From positions 52,708,955 to 52,772,954 of the forward strand of contig NC_086375.1 in NCBI RefSeq assembly GCF_036588685.1: a stretch of 64,000 nt of DNA. Direction: 5' to 3'. The notes under the pieces are model-generated. The model was given only the letters and a program-made list of their open reading frames with translations. It had not been told where the DNA came from and searched no databases. The DNA is from Mytilus trossulus (Eukaryota; Mollusca; Bivalvia; Mytilida; Mytilidae). Shown in pieces: positions 24,391 through 37,000 of this stretch (its first letter is position 1; every line of letters begins with the position of its first letter). Both the position numbers and the translations under genes were made by a program.

Positions 24391-24695
24391 TTTTTTAGGT
24401 CACCTGGCCCTAAGTGAGCCTTTTTCATCACTTGGCCCTTGTGTCGTCTGTCGTCTTTAACTTTTACAAACATTTTCTCCTCTGAAACTACTAGGCCAAA
24501 TTTAATCAAACTTGGCCACAATCATTGGGATATCTAGTTTTAAAAAATGTGCCTGGTGACACATCAACCAACCAAGATGCTCGCCATGGCTAAAAATAGA
24601 ACATAGGGATAACATGTAGATTTTGGCTTATATCTCTTAAACCAAAGCATTAAGAGCAAATCTGACAAGCTAGGGTTGTATTATTAACAGATTTA
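24391..24695. repeat. Dispersed repeat ('ggtcacctggccc' family)
   Basis: Begins 'ttaggtcacctggccctaag' and contains 'ctgaaactactaggccaaat' and 'accaagatgctcgccatgg'. Related to the right part of the duplicated blocks at 21259-22165 and 22500-23410. Common in aquatic invertebrate genomes. Confidence 0.65.
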
Positions 24696-25084
24696 GATAT
24701 TGAACCATCATTGATAGATTATAAGTACCATCACATCGACATGTTTATCATTATAATAAGCTACATCAGTACAAGAATAGTCACCGTTCCACCGAATTCT
24801 ATAATTGGAAAACAACAACCTGTACTTATCAAAAATCAAACCTATCAACAAAGTGAAAGAATTTACACCACCGTTATTACAACAAGTAGATATATCGACT
24901 GATAATATAATATAACATCACATCATATTCAACTTGGAAACGATTTTATCACATAATACCAAGATATATAAGATGAGTATGGTATTGCACGTACCAACAT
25001 ATAGCTACTGTAAGAGCACGATCGATCATTGATCACCATTCAAACATCGACATTGCCACATACCTTCTTCGATATATGTAGATG

Positions 25085-27500
25085 TTAAGAGCTATTTTTA
25101 CCACATGCTCAGAGCAGAATTTATTGAAAAGTCTCATAGTCCATATGCTTCCAACGTTCTAGTGAAATATAAGAATGACACACTTAGAATATGCGTGGAC
25201 TATAGGAAATTGAATTTAATGTCAAAGGAGATTCCTATGATTTGCCAAGAATGATAGATACGTTAGACTGGATGGCTGGGAACAAGTACCTCTCAACCGT
25301 AGACATCGATCGAGATACTAGAGGAACATAATGAGAGGACAAAATTCATCGTAGGCTTGGACTCTTCGGGTACAACCAGATGCCTTTCGGACTTCATTGC
25401 CTCTGAGCTCACATGCCTATATTTTATGTTTTCATAGACGATGTCATCGTATTTGCTTAAAACATATGAAGAAGACATAAAGCGACTTTAGAGGGTCTGC
25501 GACCGATTTCGACAAGCCGACTTAATGCTTTCGTCATCGAAATGTTCTTTCTTCCAGCCAAAAGTCAAATCTGACAAGGAAGTAGAAACAGATCGAGAAA
25601 AAGTCGAGAAAGTTATGAATTGTCCTACATCAAAGCTACATCAAGAAGTTCGGATTTATAGGATATTGCCGCTAATTCACCCGTAACTGCAGTCAAAACC
25701 AATCAAATCCATCGTGCCAACTTCAAATGTAAAGAAAAGGAAGAAGACTGAAGAAACAATAACAATAATCATATAATGATGATAGCCAAGAAACAACTTT
25801 CACAACACTAATGCAACTTTTCTCTTCAAAACCTATATTTGAATGTGTTGTTTACTCCAAACCACTTGAACTGTACGCCAATGCTTCTACATCAGGAGCA
25901 AGATGAACATCAACGTGTAATCACTATCCAGCACATAAGATGGAATTTCTTACCTTCAAGTGGTCAATAATGAAGTTTCATGCAGGACAACCTTTATCTA
26001 TGCCAGTGGCCACACATTTATAGTTTTCAGATAACTCAACCATCAGCTAAGATTCCATCAAAGAAATATGTGGACATATATTCCATTGATTGACTCATAT
26101 GCAACATCACCAGATTCCATCGACATCGGTAATTTGGATATGAATATAGATGTTTCAACTGGTTAATATAAGCTATGGGTTCTACTGCTTCGCAGAGACA
26201 ATATCATTGATACATCATCAACTCATTCTACCATCTTCACACATCAAGTTAGTTTAAAAAGCAATTCACGAAGAAATGGGTCATCCTGGCAAAGATAAAA
26301 CTACCAGTCTTATTAGAGAACGCTTCTATTGGCCTGGGATGATCAAAGATATTGACAAATGGATCAAACATTGCGAAAGGTATATATTAAAGAGAAAAGA
26401 AATATACCCAAGAAGAGAACAATTAGTCAACATCACAATATCTCAGCCAATGGACGTCATATGCATTAACTACCTTACTCTAGAACCACCAAAGGGAGGA
26501 ATTCAAGACATCTTGGTAACAATCCACCACTTTATCAACATGCAACCAGACTGCAGAATCATTACTTGATAACTTCATTGTGCATTGTTTGCCTAATAGA
26601 ATTCACTCAAATTAAGGTTAAACCTTTGAAAGTAATATCATTCAGGAACTTTGCCGACTAACAAGATGACAAGAACTGCATCATATAATCCAATGGGGAA
26701 CGGCATGACTGAGAGATTAAAAAGAACATTACTGTCAACTTTACAGCCAAAAGATAAAAAGCATATGTTGCTTCGGTAGTTCATGTTTACAACTGCATGG
26801 CGCACTCGACACTAAGCAACTTGAAAATCACAATACTTTCTTATGTTTAGCTGACAACCAAAGCTTCCCATTGTCTTATAAAAAAGAACTACTTGAACAC
26901 AGACTGTACCACGGAGGAAAGTAATAGCGATGATTTTGAGATATATGAACATTAACGACCAATGGTTCACAACACTCCTTCTAGTGTTGAGGATGATGAA
27001 ACAAAGTCTTGATTGACACCAAAAAGTAGTATTACCTCCGAAGTCAGATTAACACGCCTATTACATAGATGTGCAGGAACTAGATTATATAGACGAGGTT
27101 AAGAGCAAGAGATGCCTTAAGAACCACAGACGCTTGATCCAGCTCATGTTGAAGATGATACACCTCCAGTTTTGCCTCGTCGATCATACCGTTCTCTTTC
27201 AACGTTCGTATCGAATATTTTTTTTAATAAGATTCTATCAATGCCGAAATTAAAAAAAAATCCGATAAATACATCGAAAGCAAACGATATGAACTTACAA
27301 AATGCTTACGTTATAGAAGAGGGGCGAAAGACATCAGAGGGAAAGTCAAACTCATAGACCCAGCTCATGTTGAAGATGTTACACCTCCAGTTTTGACTCG
27401 TCAATCAGGTTGAGGAAATACACAACATAAGTGGTTACAGTATGGTGATTTTGTGACAAAATCTACAGTCCAACCAACTAATACACCAGTAGTTACACCA
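25085..27500 (+). pseudogene. Ty3/gypsy-type pol remnant
   Basis: Fragments of a retrotransposon polyprotein appear in canonical order with many stops and frame changes. Reverse transcriptase: 'LRICVDYRKLN' (about 25182-25214), a 'QMPFGL' block (about 25377) and 'FIDDVIVFA' in place of the YLDD box (about 25430). RNase H: 'LYANAST' (about 25870). Integrase: zinc-binding 'EEMGHPGKDKTTSLIRERFYWPGM' region (about 26270-26345) with 'HC' further on. A late 'YGDFVTKS' segment lies near 27440. No LTRs were found. It cannot encode a working product. Confidence 0.8.
27190..27358. repeat. Insertion in gypsy remnant flanked by a 51-bp duplication
   Basis: The segment carries a decayed hairpin ('tcgaaagcaaacgatatgaa' arm at 27276) and a short minus-strand piece of the family B tail ('gaggggcgaaagacatc'). 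It is bracketed by near-identical 51-bp stretches at 27137-27187 and 27357-27407 ('ccagctcatgttgaagatg'...). The same hairpin plus tail combination is better preserved at 29009-29315. Confidence 0.6.
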
Positions 27501-27659
27501 GCTGAGTGAAACCAGCAGGCATGCAAATTACCCGTCTAGCTGTATCGACAGGTTTTTTTTTCAGGGAGCAGAGAAGGCTTTATTAGCCATTTTGACAAAA
27601 GACTATTGATGTTTTATATATTAGCTATACTGATAATAAACTCATCATAGCTATACCAG

Positions 27660-27745
27660 GATTAAAATTTTATATTTACGCCAGACGCGCGTTTCGTCTC
27701 CAAAGGACTCATCACCGACTCTCGAATCAAAAGATGTTTAAAAGG
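27660..27745. repeat. Dispersed repeat fragment ('acgccagacgcgcgtttcgtc')
   Basis: Starts near 'gctataccaggatt' and runs through 'acgccagacgcgcgtttcgt' to 'aggccaaataaagta'. A familiar mussel repeat; short and non-coding. Confidence 0.6.
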
Positions 27746-28614
27746 CCAAATAAAGTAAGAAGTTGAACATGTTATGATACTTTTAATAGTTTATTTGATA
27801 AGATCAGTACATTACAGCATCAGATATAATACTATTTCATTTTTTATTTTGCATATGTATTATGTTGTATATTCTAAAATGATGTGTCCATTGAGGCAAA
27901 ATCTCAAAAAATTAAAAGCCATTTTAGAGTCATCTTTGCAGTTTACGATAATGCATTCACACCAATTACTCTGATACTAACTTGCATAACTGTGATATAA
28001 ACCCTCCTACGATATGATGTACCAAGTATCATGTTCTCACTTTTGTAGATCTGGTTTTCCTGATGATTTTTGTACTGTAGTGTAGTTTCTGTCTGTTTTT
28101 TTGTACTTTTAACATAATATGCACAGGAAATGTAGTGTCAAATAAAGGTTTTCTGTATCGTGACATTTTTTGAAGTATTTAAGGGGTCAGATAAATATAT
28201 AATTCTTCGTTCTGTCGATGCGGTTTCCTGATATTTTGGCATTATGCAAGGTCATGGGTTTCGCAGTGTGTATGCCGTCTTTCTCAGTATGTGTACTGAT
28301 TATTAAAAGTAATAAACTATTAAGTAACTGAGAGTACTATAATATCGGTGATTTGTTTATCGACAAGAGAGCAAACGTTTTTCATTCTTCAGTTCTTTCA
28401 ACATCGAGTAAAGGTATGTATTTGCTTAATTTCATATTGAAAATATAATAATTCGATGGAACATCCCTCAAATGAAATATTTATGTGTGTGTTTTTTTTT
28501 TTTAATAATTACTTCAAAGTAATTTATGATACGCGAAGAGTTAGGCCTCAACGGTGGACTTTGTTTCTTGACGCATTGATACCGAAGTTAGTGTCTGTTG
28601 TATTCTTATTAATG

Positions 28615-28725
28615 CAGGTTGTTTTACCAATAAGTTATAGTCAAATATCGGCCTTTTCACAAGGCAAACCCTTTTTTTACCCATTCCTCTGAGTTCAGTA
28701 TTTTTGTGATTTTACTTTTGATGAT
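28615..28725 (+). repeat. Dispersed repeat family F, copy 1
   Basis: Contains 'aatgcaggttgttttaccaa' and ends 'gagttcagtatttttgtgat'. Diverged relatives lie at 54265-54375 and 62650-62805. Confidence 0.5.
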
Positions 28726-28802
28726 AGTAAAAAGCTTCTGTTTACAGTCTACATCATCATTTTTAAAGACGTGGTAAATTTCATGTGTTCAGATAGTCCT
28801 GA

Positions 28803-28985
28803 GGGCCCTCATGGAGGCGTCCAAGTAATCCCATAATCCTTTTTTTTGTCAATACAATCATATGATCATGAACTAATCATTTTTTAAACAAGGTAATAAA
28901 ATAAAATAATCATGAAATATATTGTAGTCATTATAAAAAAAAAACCAAGTCATTACGTAACCAAAAACCCCACCGGGAGGCTCAG
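28803..28985. mobile_element. MITE family E, copy 2
   Basis: Begins 'gagggccctcatggaggc' and ends 'aaaaaccccaccgggagg', with 'aatcata' motifs between. Related to 11890-12097. Confidence 0.65.
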
Positions 28986-29008
28986 TCCTATAACAAAAGT
29001 CTTTGTTA

Positions 29009-29121
29009 GTTCATATCGTTTGCTTTCGACGTTTTATTCGGATATACATTTTTTTAACCAAAAATGCCGAAATTATAAAAAATATAATCTGATAAAAACG
29101 TCGAAAGCAAACGATATGAAC
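29009..29121. repeat. 27-bp perfect inverted repeat
   Basis: Arm 29009-29035 ('gttcatatcgtttgctttcg'...) is perfectly complementary to 29095-29121. It adjoins the minus-strand family B tail at 29139-29315. Confidence 0.9.
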
Positions 29122-29138
29122 GAAAGGCTTATTTATGT

Positions 29139-29315
29139 TATAGGAGATGGGCGAAAGATATCATAGGGACAGTAAAACTTATAGATTGAAAATAAACTGA
29201 CAACGCCATGGCTAAAAAATAAAGACACACAGACAAATAATAGTATGCAAGGCAAACCATAGAAAACTAAAGACTAAGCAACACGAACCCCACTAAAAAA
29301 ACAAGGGGTTCTGAT
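29139..29315 (-). mobile_element. Retroelement 3' tail, family B, minus-strand copy
   Basis: Reverse complement shows 'gtggggttcgtgttgctta', 'gccatggcgttgtcagttt' and 'atgatatctttcgccc', the landmarks of the tails at 2625-2957 and 18280-18515. Confidence 0.75.
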
Positions 29316-29402
29316 CCGCTTTACTCCGTTTGTCAAACTACATGATTGGTGAAATTGTAACTTAACAGCATTTACCTTGGAACAGTCTTTCAATATAGGT
29401 CC

Positions 29403-29889
29403 TGTCGGAAAATACGCGAAGTACTAACATTTAGGAGATAACTGTATTGTATTTTAAGCTCCGACGGCATCAATTGGGGATTTGATGGTCGCAAATTAAG
29501 TTTACTGGCGACGCGTTAGCGGAGACAGTAAACGGGTATTTGCGACCATCAAATCCCCAATTGATGCCGTCGGAGCTTAAAATACAATATTGTTATCTCC
29601 ATTCTAATGAAACTGACAGAAAACAACGTTAAAACATGTATTTAAAATCTGTCATATGCCGTCTGTGCTTGCGCGTAGGTCCCATAGCATCAATTGCCAA
29701 TTGATGCCATGTAAGAAAGTGACGTTATCCAATCAAAATGAACGTTACAAACGTTGTTGCATTAGAATACGTTATGGTAACGTTGTTACCATAACGCTAT
29801 ACTGTGTGACGTTATATTATATGCATTAGCTATCACAACGATCAAACGTATAGAAAACACAACGCATGATTTATTTTGATTATTCAACA
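29403..29889 (+). mobile_element. 5' LTR of BEL/Pao element, containing an insertion
   Basis: Starts 'tgtcggaaaatacgcgaagt' and ends 'gattattcaaca'. Its ends match the 3' LTR (32347-32496), but it is 337 bp longer because of the hairpin-bearing insertion at about 29432-29768. 'ggtcc' precedes it and 'ggtca' follows the 3' LTR, a probable target duplication with one difference. 'ggtgccgtaacc' follows and is in the place of a primer-binding site. Confidence 0.8.
29432..29768 (-). mobile_element. Hairpin-bearing MITE inside the 5' LTR
   Basis: Contains inverted arms 29434-29496 and 29538-29600 (61 of 63 positions pair), with a 41-nt loop that itself holds 'gtttact'/'agtaaac'. The segment is absent from the 3' LTR. 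An opposite-orientation relative lies at about 51940-52205, sharing 'ttcattttgattggata' and the 'gcatcaatt' core. Confidence 0.8.
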
Positions 29890-29918
29890 TTTAATGGTGC
29901 CGTAACCTTTGGATATAT

Positions 29919-31115
29919 ATGGATTCAAAGCTGAAGTCAGTTCGTGCTGAACACAAAGGAGCCGTCACGAAGCTCCTGGTGAAATTCGACGAGTTAAAGT
30001 CAAAAACAGACACAGAAGTTGACGAAGTGAAAGCCCTTGATGATGCTGTCACGCAGAAACAGAAAACATTGATTGACCTGAATAACAGACTTTTGGAACA
30101 GACATCGGAGGAAAATCTGGAGCAGGAAATCACCGACTCAGATGAGTATATGTACGAACTTGATTGCAAAATTAGACAAATTCGAAAATTCATTAAGTCC
30201 TTTGAAACAAATATAATTTCTCATGATACTGTTGGTCCTTCAACGAGCAGACTTAACCCTGACGCATATAATTTCATACCCGAAGCTAGAGTTAATATGA
30301 ACACATGTGCTATAGATTCTATGAACCAGCAGTATTCAATTCACGCCCCTAAAGTGCATACCCGTCCGTCAGAGAATGTCATGTTTCAAGTCCCGTCAGG
30401 ACCGAGATCTTCAAAATCTAATTACCATAGGCTTCCAAAGTTAGACTTACCCTATTTTAATGGAGATATTATCAAGTGGCAGACATTTTGGGATTGTTTC
30501 GAGTCATCGATACACGACAACGAAACATTAACGCCAATCCAAAAGTTTAATTATCTGAAAGCCCAGCTGGAGGGAAGCGCCGCGCAAACAGTAGAGGGAT
30601 TCGCTTTGACAAATGGTAACTACGAAACCGCAGTCAACCTTCTCAGAGATCGGTTCGGACAGCCTAGCAAACTGATACATGCTTACATGAAAGCACTCAT
30701 GAATTTACCCGCACCGACAAATGATGCTTTTAGTTTGAGGTCTTACGGAGACAGATTAGAATCATACGTACGAGGATTAAAGTCACTTGGTCAAACACCA
30801 GAGATGTATGGTTCACTTTTGGTACCTGTAGTTTTGGACAAGTTACCGATTGACATAAGAAAGAATATTGCAAGAGAACACGGAAGAGATAATTTGATAT
30901 TAGATAATTTACGCAAATCTATAACTAAAGAGATCGACATACTCGAAGCTGGAGAAGGAGTCACAGATTCAGACAGATTGTACGCTACTGCATTTTTCAT
31001 GGGTACGCAATCACATTCATACAAGAGCAAATTCACAGACACACATCAGAAGACAAATACACGTACATGTATTTTCTTAAAGGTGAGCACTATCCGACGG
31101 AGTGCTCTGAAGTAA
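29919..31115 (+). pseudogene. BEL/Pao gag-like region
   Basis: ATG 29919 opens a frame of 398 codons. Residues 1-100 are charged and coiled-coil-like. The block 'LPKLDLPYFNGDIIKWQTFW' (about residue 173) followed by 'YLKAQLEGSAAQTVEGF' is the conserved gag core of BEL/Pao retrotransposons (DUF1759-type). A one-base loss near 31076 shifts the frame at the start of the zinc-knuckle region, which continues in the frame of 31067-31483. The copy is thus broken. It lies between LTRs and shows no sign of host use. Confidence 0.85.
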
Positions 31116-32150
31116 CAGACGCAAACGCTAGAAATCAAATCGTAAAACAGAAACAGTTATGCTTTAACTGTTTAGGGTCACACCGAGTGGCCGCATGCAA
31201 GTCTACTAAACGATGTAAAAAGTGTAACGGAATGCATCATACTAGCATATGTAGAGGCAAAGAGGTAATTCCAGGTACGACACCGGAGCATACAACACAA
31301 CAGTCATCAGTAAACAAAGTTGAAACACCAAACGAGACTAGAGTAATGTATTCATCACAACAGAATCACAACATTCTCCTGAAAACAGCAATTGCACCAG
31401 TTGTATATAACGATCAAGAAGTAGAATGTAACATCTTATTTGACGAGGGAGCAGTGTTCTTTTATAACTCAGAAACTAGCTGATCAATTAGAAATAAAAC
31501 CCAAAGAAAAAGTAAGCATTCAACTGTCTGCGTTCGGAGATTTATCTCAGAAAGTTAGTAACTTAGACACTGCAACAATACAACTACAGACCGACACAGG
31601 AGAAAATGTGCATATTAATACACTCATTGTTCCAGAAATTGCCGTCCCAATTAAGAACAATATTTCCCTGACTACAAGGAGCTTGCCACACTTAAGAGAA
31701 CTTAAACTTGCACATTCTATGCAAAGTACAGAACGTTTCGTAATTGACTTTCTCATAGGCGCCGACCACTATTGGGACATTCTCGAGGACAAAGTAATTA
31801 GAGGAAACGGACCCACCGCTGTTCAGTCAAAGATCGGATATCTATTATCAGGACCGATCAATAGAAACATCAACCAGCCATCAACAGTTCTTGTAAACGT
31901 CATCGCACACAAGAACACAACTATTGATAACGAGAAAGGCAATTCCACAGAAGGGTTGTCTCAGAAACATAACCATCAAGATGATGTACCTTCAGGTATG
32001 ATCGTTACCAAAAGAAGACCCTTTGAGGAAAACATCCAAGGAAGTGACTATCTACCAAGACCGCCCGAACGAACACACCCTCAACTGGTGGAGTCAAGAA
32101 GCCACATAGATACAGGACAGAAACTTATAATGAAAGAAATTTACAGCTGA
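31067..32150 (+). pseudogene. BEL/Pao zinc knuckles and protease region, frameshifted
   Basis: The frame 31067-31483 carries two CCHC-like knuckles ('CFNCLGSHRVAAC' and 'CKKCNGMHHTSIC') and then the start of an aspartic protease-like domain ('LFDEGA'). Near 31455 the frame shifts; 31440-32150 continues with 'FITQKLADQLEI' and 'FLIGADHYWDIL', typical of the Pao protease region (DUF1758-type). Reverse transcriptase, RNase H and integrase are absent: only about 200 bp separate this region from the 3' LTR. The element therefore suffered a large internal deletion and cannot move by itself. Confidence 0.85.
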
Positions 32151-32346
32151 GCCTGAAATTACCGTGTGTGCTAGAAGGAACATCCATGAATGGACTAAAA
32201 GATAAACTGTAATTGTGTTCAGTCAAGGTTAAGGAACTAGATTATTTTATTTGAGATGGACATTAATTTTAAATTATTTATCTCTATTGTGAATTTTACA
32301 TTTGTTTAATTGTCGTTACATATTTCACTTTTTTCGGCCCCCAGAA

Positions 32347-32496
32347 TGTCGGAAATTACGCGAAGTACTAACATTACGTTATGGTAACGTTGTTACCATA
32401 ACGCTATACTGTGTGACGTTATATTATATGCATTAGCTATCACAACGATGAAACGTATAGAAAACACAACGCATGATTTATTTTGATTATTCAACA
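32347..32496 (+). mobile_element. 3' LTR of BEL/Pao element
   Basis: Starts 'tgtcggaaattacgcgaagt' and ends 'gattattcaaca', matching the 5' LTR apart from the insertion there. It includes an internal palindrome around 'acgttatggtaacgttgtta'. Confidence 0.85.
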
Positions 32497-32501
32497 GGTC
32501 A

Positions 32502-34012
32502 TTTTACATAGCGGTTTAAGCATAATTATATAACATCAGCTAATCTAGCAAGAAAGATGGTGCAGTAGAGGCAGCCTTTGAGTCTATATTTTTTATTCCT
32601 AGCATATACTAGTAATTCATAGTCGGTATGTCTATTAAACCTGGTAATAGTGCTACCTGGTCGAGCCGACTTTATCTGAGTACCAAAATGACACGGTAAA
32701 CGTAACCAGTCATATACTAACTAGGCAAAACTATAAAGTACGATTGAACTTTTACTTTTTATCTTTGTAAGAGCTTCATGAACCTAATAAACCTGTGAAT
32801 CATACATCCTGGTTACGAGGTCTACATGGCCGATTATTTGTCGTCCAAGAATTGAATATTTGACTTCACTTTATAGCTGATCTCCGCATCAGCAGTAATT
32901 GATGGGTTTTAATAGATAAATTACAATTTTTAGTGTGGTTTGCCTGATCTTCCAACTATCATAAAATTGAGAATGCAGCTATCATGCAGCTTTCTAAAAT
33001 CAATTGCTAATGCTTTAAGTTCTTTGATGAAGAGTTACCGCTATATTTTGGGCATAACTGGCAGGATCTAAGGTTCACATAATGGACTTGTTGAGTAGAT
33101 GTTTGTTAGTTGCGAGCTTAACCGATTGGACACTGAGCTCCAAAGGTAGCTCTTGGCTCCAAATGAACTAATGGAGCCAATAAATGTCACACAGTGAATG
33201 TCATAAAAAACAGATTATACCATTTTAAACAGCAGACGACTTGAAACTTAATAGTTTCACTGAACTTGAATTCATGGGTATACTTATTATATATGAATAA
33301 GGATTGCAACACCTATTTAGGGTGATAGTGAATTTTGGATCGCAACATATTTAAACTGAAATAATTTTTGGTGACAAAAACGTGAAATTACTCAAAAATT
33401 AACAATGCTTCTGGATTATAATACAATAAATAAACCCTGGAAATTTTAATTATTATGAAAGATGAATGAAATATGATTTAGGACACCACATTGGTTTGAT
33501 TATCAACTGTCTAGACAATTGTATTTTCTATTTTATACTTTTAAATAAATTGCACACAATAAAAGGTTTGTTTTACTGATGTCATTCAGTATGAAATTAT
33601 TTCGTTACTTGTGAACTAATTTAGAAATTCTGACAGGACAGTTATCTTTCACCCATTCATGTCTCTTAGTGATCCTTAGTGTAGACAGCTAACGGCTTTA
33701 TCACTGCTATTGTACTTTGGTTAGTTTGTTCATATGTTGAGCTTATACACTGCTAGTGACAGGGTTGTGGGGAGGGTTGAAGATCATACTGGGATATAAA
33801 ATGGCTAATATTTTTATCATTTGTACTATGGTGGATAGTTATCTCATTGGCATCAAATCACATCTCCTTATATTAAGTCCTGAAAAAGAATATTGCTGCC
33901 ATTCTAAAAGCACTTTTATAATTTTTGTAGTTTATACAGTATTATTCTAATATATACAATTTACAACCACAACAATTGATTTATAAAATTCCATAATATT
34001 CATTGTTCACAT
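32502..34012. other. Intergenic DNA downstream of both the BEL/Pao element and TTC14
   Basis: Nothing coding was recognised. A short fragment of family C2 lies at about 33806-33880 ('gtggatagttatctcattgg'). The stretch must contain the 3' UTR end of the minus-strand TTC14-like gene, but I did not find an unambiguous poly(A) signal. Confidence 0.5.
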
Positions 34013-37000
34013 TCACTTTGTTTCTGACTGTTTCTTTTTGTTTTCTTTTAATTTATCAAAAAAGTCTTCAAGTTCACCGAATTTTTCACTATCAAATTTA
34101 CCTTTGTTATTTTGTTTGTCATCATCTTTGAGATTTGAGATTTTATGGTCACGATCTTTTGAATGACCTCCTCTATTATGAGATCTTGATCTTCTTTCAC
34201 GTGACCTTCGACCGCGCGATTTTGAACGAGATCTTGATCTAGACCTGTGAGGTCTGTTTCCTGATGACTTCCAGCTCCCTCTTCCTCTTCCACGACCTCC
34301 TCTACCACGACCTCTATATGAACTGTATGATTTCTGTCTCCTCGGAGATTTAGAACTAGATCTCAAACCTGCCACTTTTCTTCCTGGTGATATAGATGGT
34401 GATTTTGAGTCTGTAAACTTATTCCTACCCATTATTACAGGGCGTGTTTTTGCAAATCCTCTACCAGGTTTTCTCATGGGAGGAGACCTCTTGTAAGATC
34501 TCCTTGGTGATCTTGAATTCCGCTTTCTTGATCTTGATCTAGACCTTCGTGGGGGTCTTGACCTAGACCTTCTTTGAGGTCTTGACCTAGACCTTTGTGG
34601 GGGTCTTGACCTTGATCTATGTCTAGATCGTTTCCTTGATCTTGACCTTGTTCTAGATCTTGTTCTGTGTTGTGATCTTGGTCTTGATAAGGATCTAGAC
34701 TTGGATTTTTTAGATGGAGATAGACTTCTCTTTCTGTAAGACCTTTTGTTATCACTTGATGCAATATGTTTAGGATCTTCTTTTTTTATTTCTTTCTTTT
34801 CATTATTAGTTTCAGGTAATTTAGGTAATTTAATGTTACTTGCACCCTTCAATTTTGAAGCTTTACTATCTGAATCAGATTTTGTAATTTTACTACTATC
34901 AATCACTGGTTGCTCATTAATATGGAACATTTCTACAACACCAACATCTTCTTTCTTTTCAGTCTGTTTTCCAAATTGGTCATTTGTAATGTGAATTCGA
35001 ATTCCTTCAAATTCCCTTGAATTACTTCTTCTAGTTCTATCTTTGGCATGATAATCTTGTTTAGAATAATTAGATGCTTGGTTTAAATCTTCTCTAGATT
35101 GTTTAACTGCTGGTGAATTCCTCATTTCACCGGGACTATCATCCCACTTTGATTTCACAAACTGATTGACAAACTCATGTTCTTTTCTTTTCTTTGGGCG
35201 ATTCTTCATTTCTCCATCATCTTTTCTGATTAAAATATTACTATATGGCTGATCATTAGATGACTCCTTGGGAACAACTCTACGAATATCTCCAACAGCT
35301 GAGGAGCCACTATAGTCCATTTCAGAGTCTCCTTTCACTATAATTTCTCCTGATGTTTTACCTTGATTGCCTGCTAACTTTTTCTTCACTTTCTTCTTAG
35401 TTTCACCAATTTCTTTTCTTTTCTTTTTGGATTTAACTTTCTCATCAGTGCCCCCTTTTTTCTTCTTTCCAGGTTTAATTTTACTTCTATTTTCATTCTT
35501 TGATACATCTTCTGGTAAATTCTGAAGTATTGTTGACTGATCTTCCTTCTTGAATTCGGTACTGTCTGCCCTAATTGTAGCTTCTCTTGACTCCCTTTCG
35601 AATGATCTTCTTGAAGATATTTCTCTTTCAAAATGTTCATGCTTTGGCGGCTGTTCTTTACTATATTGATGACTGTCTCTTGGACTCCATGTCTGTAATC
35701 TGGTTGAAGTTAAAGTCTCTGTAGGACTTTCAAAATCTCCTGATTCTGATGGACTTCTGTCTCTTCTTACATTCCTTATATCTGTTGGACTTCTGCCTCT
35801 ATCATCAGTGATATTTCTCCTTGAATCTTCAAAGTTGCCAGGACTTCCACTCCATGATGTTTGACTTTTGTTCATATCATGTCTTCCCTCCTGATATTCT
35901 GATGGCCTTTCATGTGAACTGTTTCTTCTGCTGTAGCCAGGACTTTTATCACTTTCATACCGACCATTCCTTCCATCCATTGAATTATTTCTTCCTTGGT
36001 AACTTTGATCCTGATTATACTGAATATTTCTTTCATCTCTTGAATCATTTCTCCTTCTGTTATCAGGACTATTACCATGAATATTCAACATATTTCTTTC
36101 TTCCCTTGAGTTATTTCTTCTGTTATCAGGAGATCTCCCTTGAACATTTGACATATTTCTTCCTTCCCTGGAGACATTTCTTCTGTTGTCAGGACTTCTC
36201 CCTTGAACATTCGACATATTTCTTTCTCCCCTGGAGACATTACTTCTGTTGTCAGGACTTCTCCCTTGAACATTCGACATATTTCTTTCTCCCCTGGAGG
36301 TATTTCTTCTGTTTTCAGGACTTCTCCCTTGTAGGTTTGACGTATTTCTTTCTCCCCTTGAGGTATTTCTTCTGTTATCAGGACTTCTCCCTTGAACGTT
36401 TGAAATATTTCTTTCACCACTGGAGACATTTCTTCTGTTATCAGGACTTCTCTCCATGATAACTGTACTTTCTTTATATTTGGGTAATGGACTTCTTCCT
36501 CTCTCGTATTTCAAGCTTCTAGATCTGGACCTTCTTGGACTCCTGTCATCTTTTCTCCAATGCTGATTTTTCTCATAACTTGGACTTCTGGATGATCTAC
36601 GTCTACTACCTTCAAAGCTTTGAGATCTACTTCTTCTGTCACTTCTACTTCTTCCAGATCTCCTACAAGGGCTCCTGTTCCCTTGGTGACCACTATAACC
36701 CTCCTCTGTCATTGGTTGATTTTGATAATATGTTGGTGGTACTCCTGGGTGCATTTGCTCTTGACCTGTGAACTGGTTGCTGTACCTATACATCTGAGCT
36801 TGTTCTGCTCCAGGGTTACCTATCCAGTTAGGTGGAGGATGTCCATACATATGTTGATTTACGCCATACTGCATTGAATTAGGAATTGGTTGTGCTGGTC
36901 CCACATCACTCTCCTGAGATGAAGATCTGAACATGTCAGAAAAAGATTGGCCACCTCCTGACAAGAACGAGGACTGTAGGTCAATACCATACTCATGGTG

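Noticed and set aside
28456..28692. 78-codon open frame with hydrophobic C-terminus
   Set aside because: It overlaps family F repeat and has no recognisable domain.
35821..36459. 212-codon open frame on the plus strand
   Set aside because: It is the antisense shadow of the 63-bp coding repeats of TTC14.
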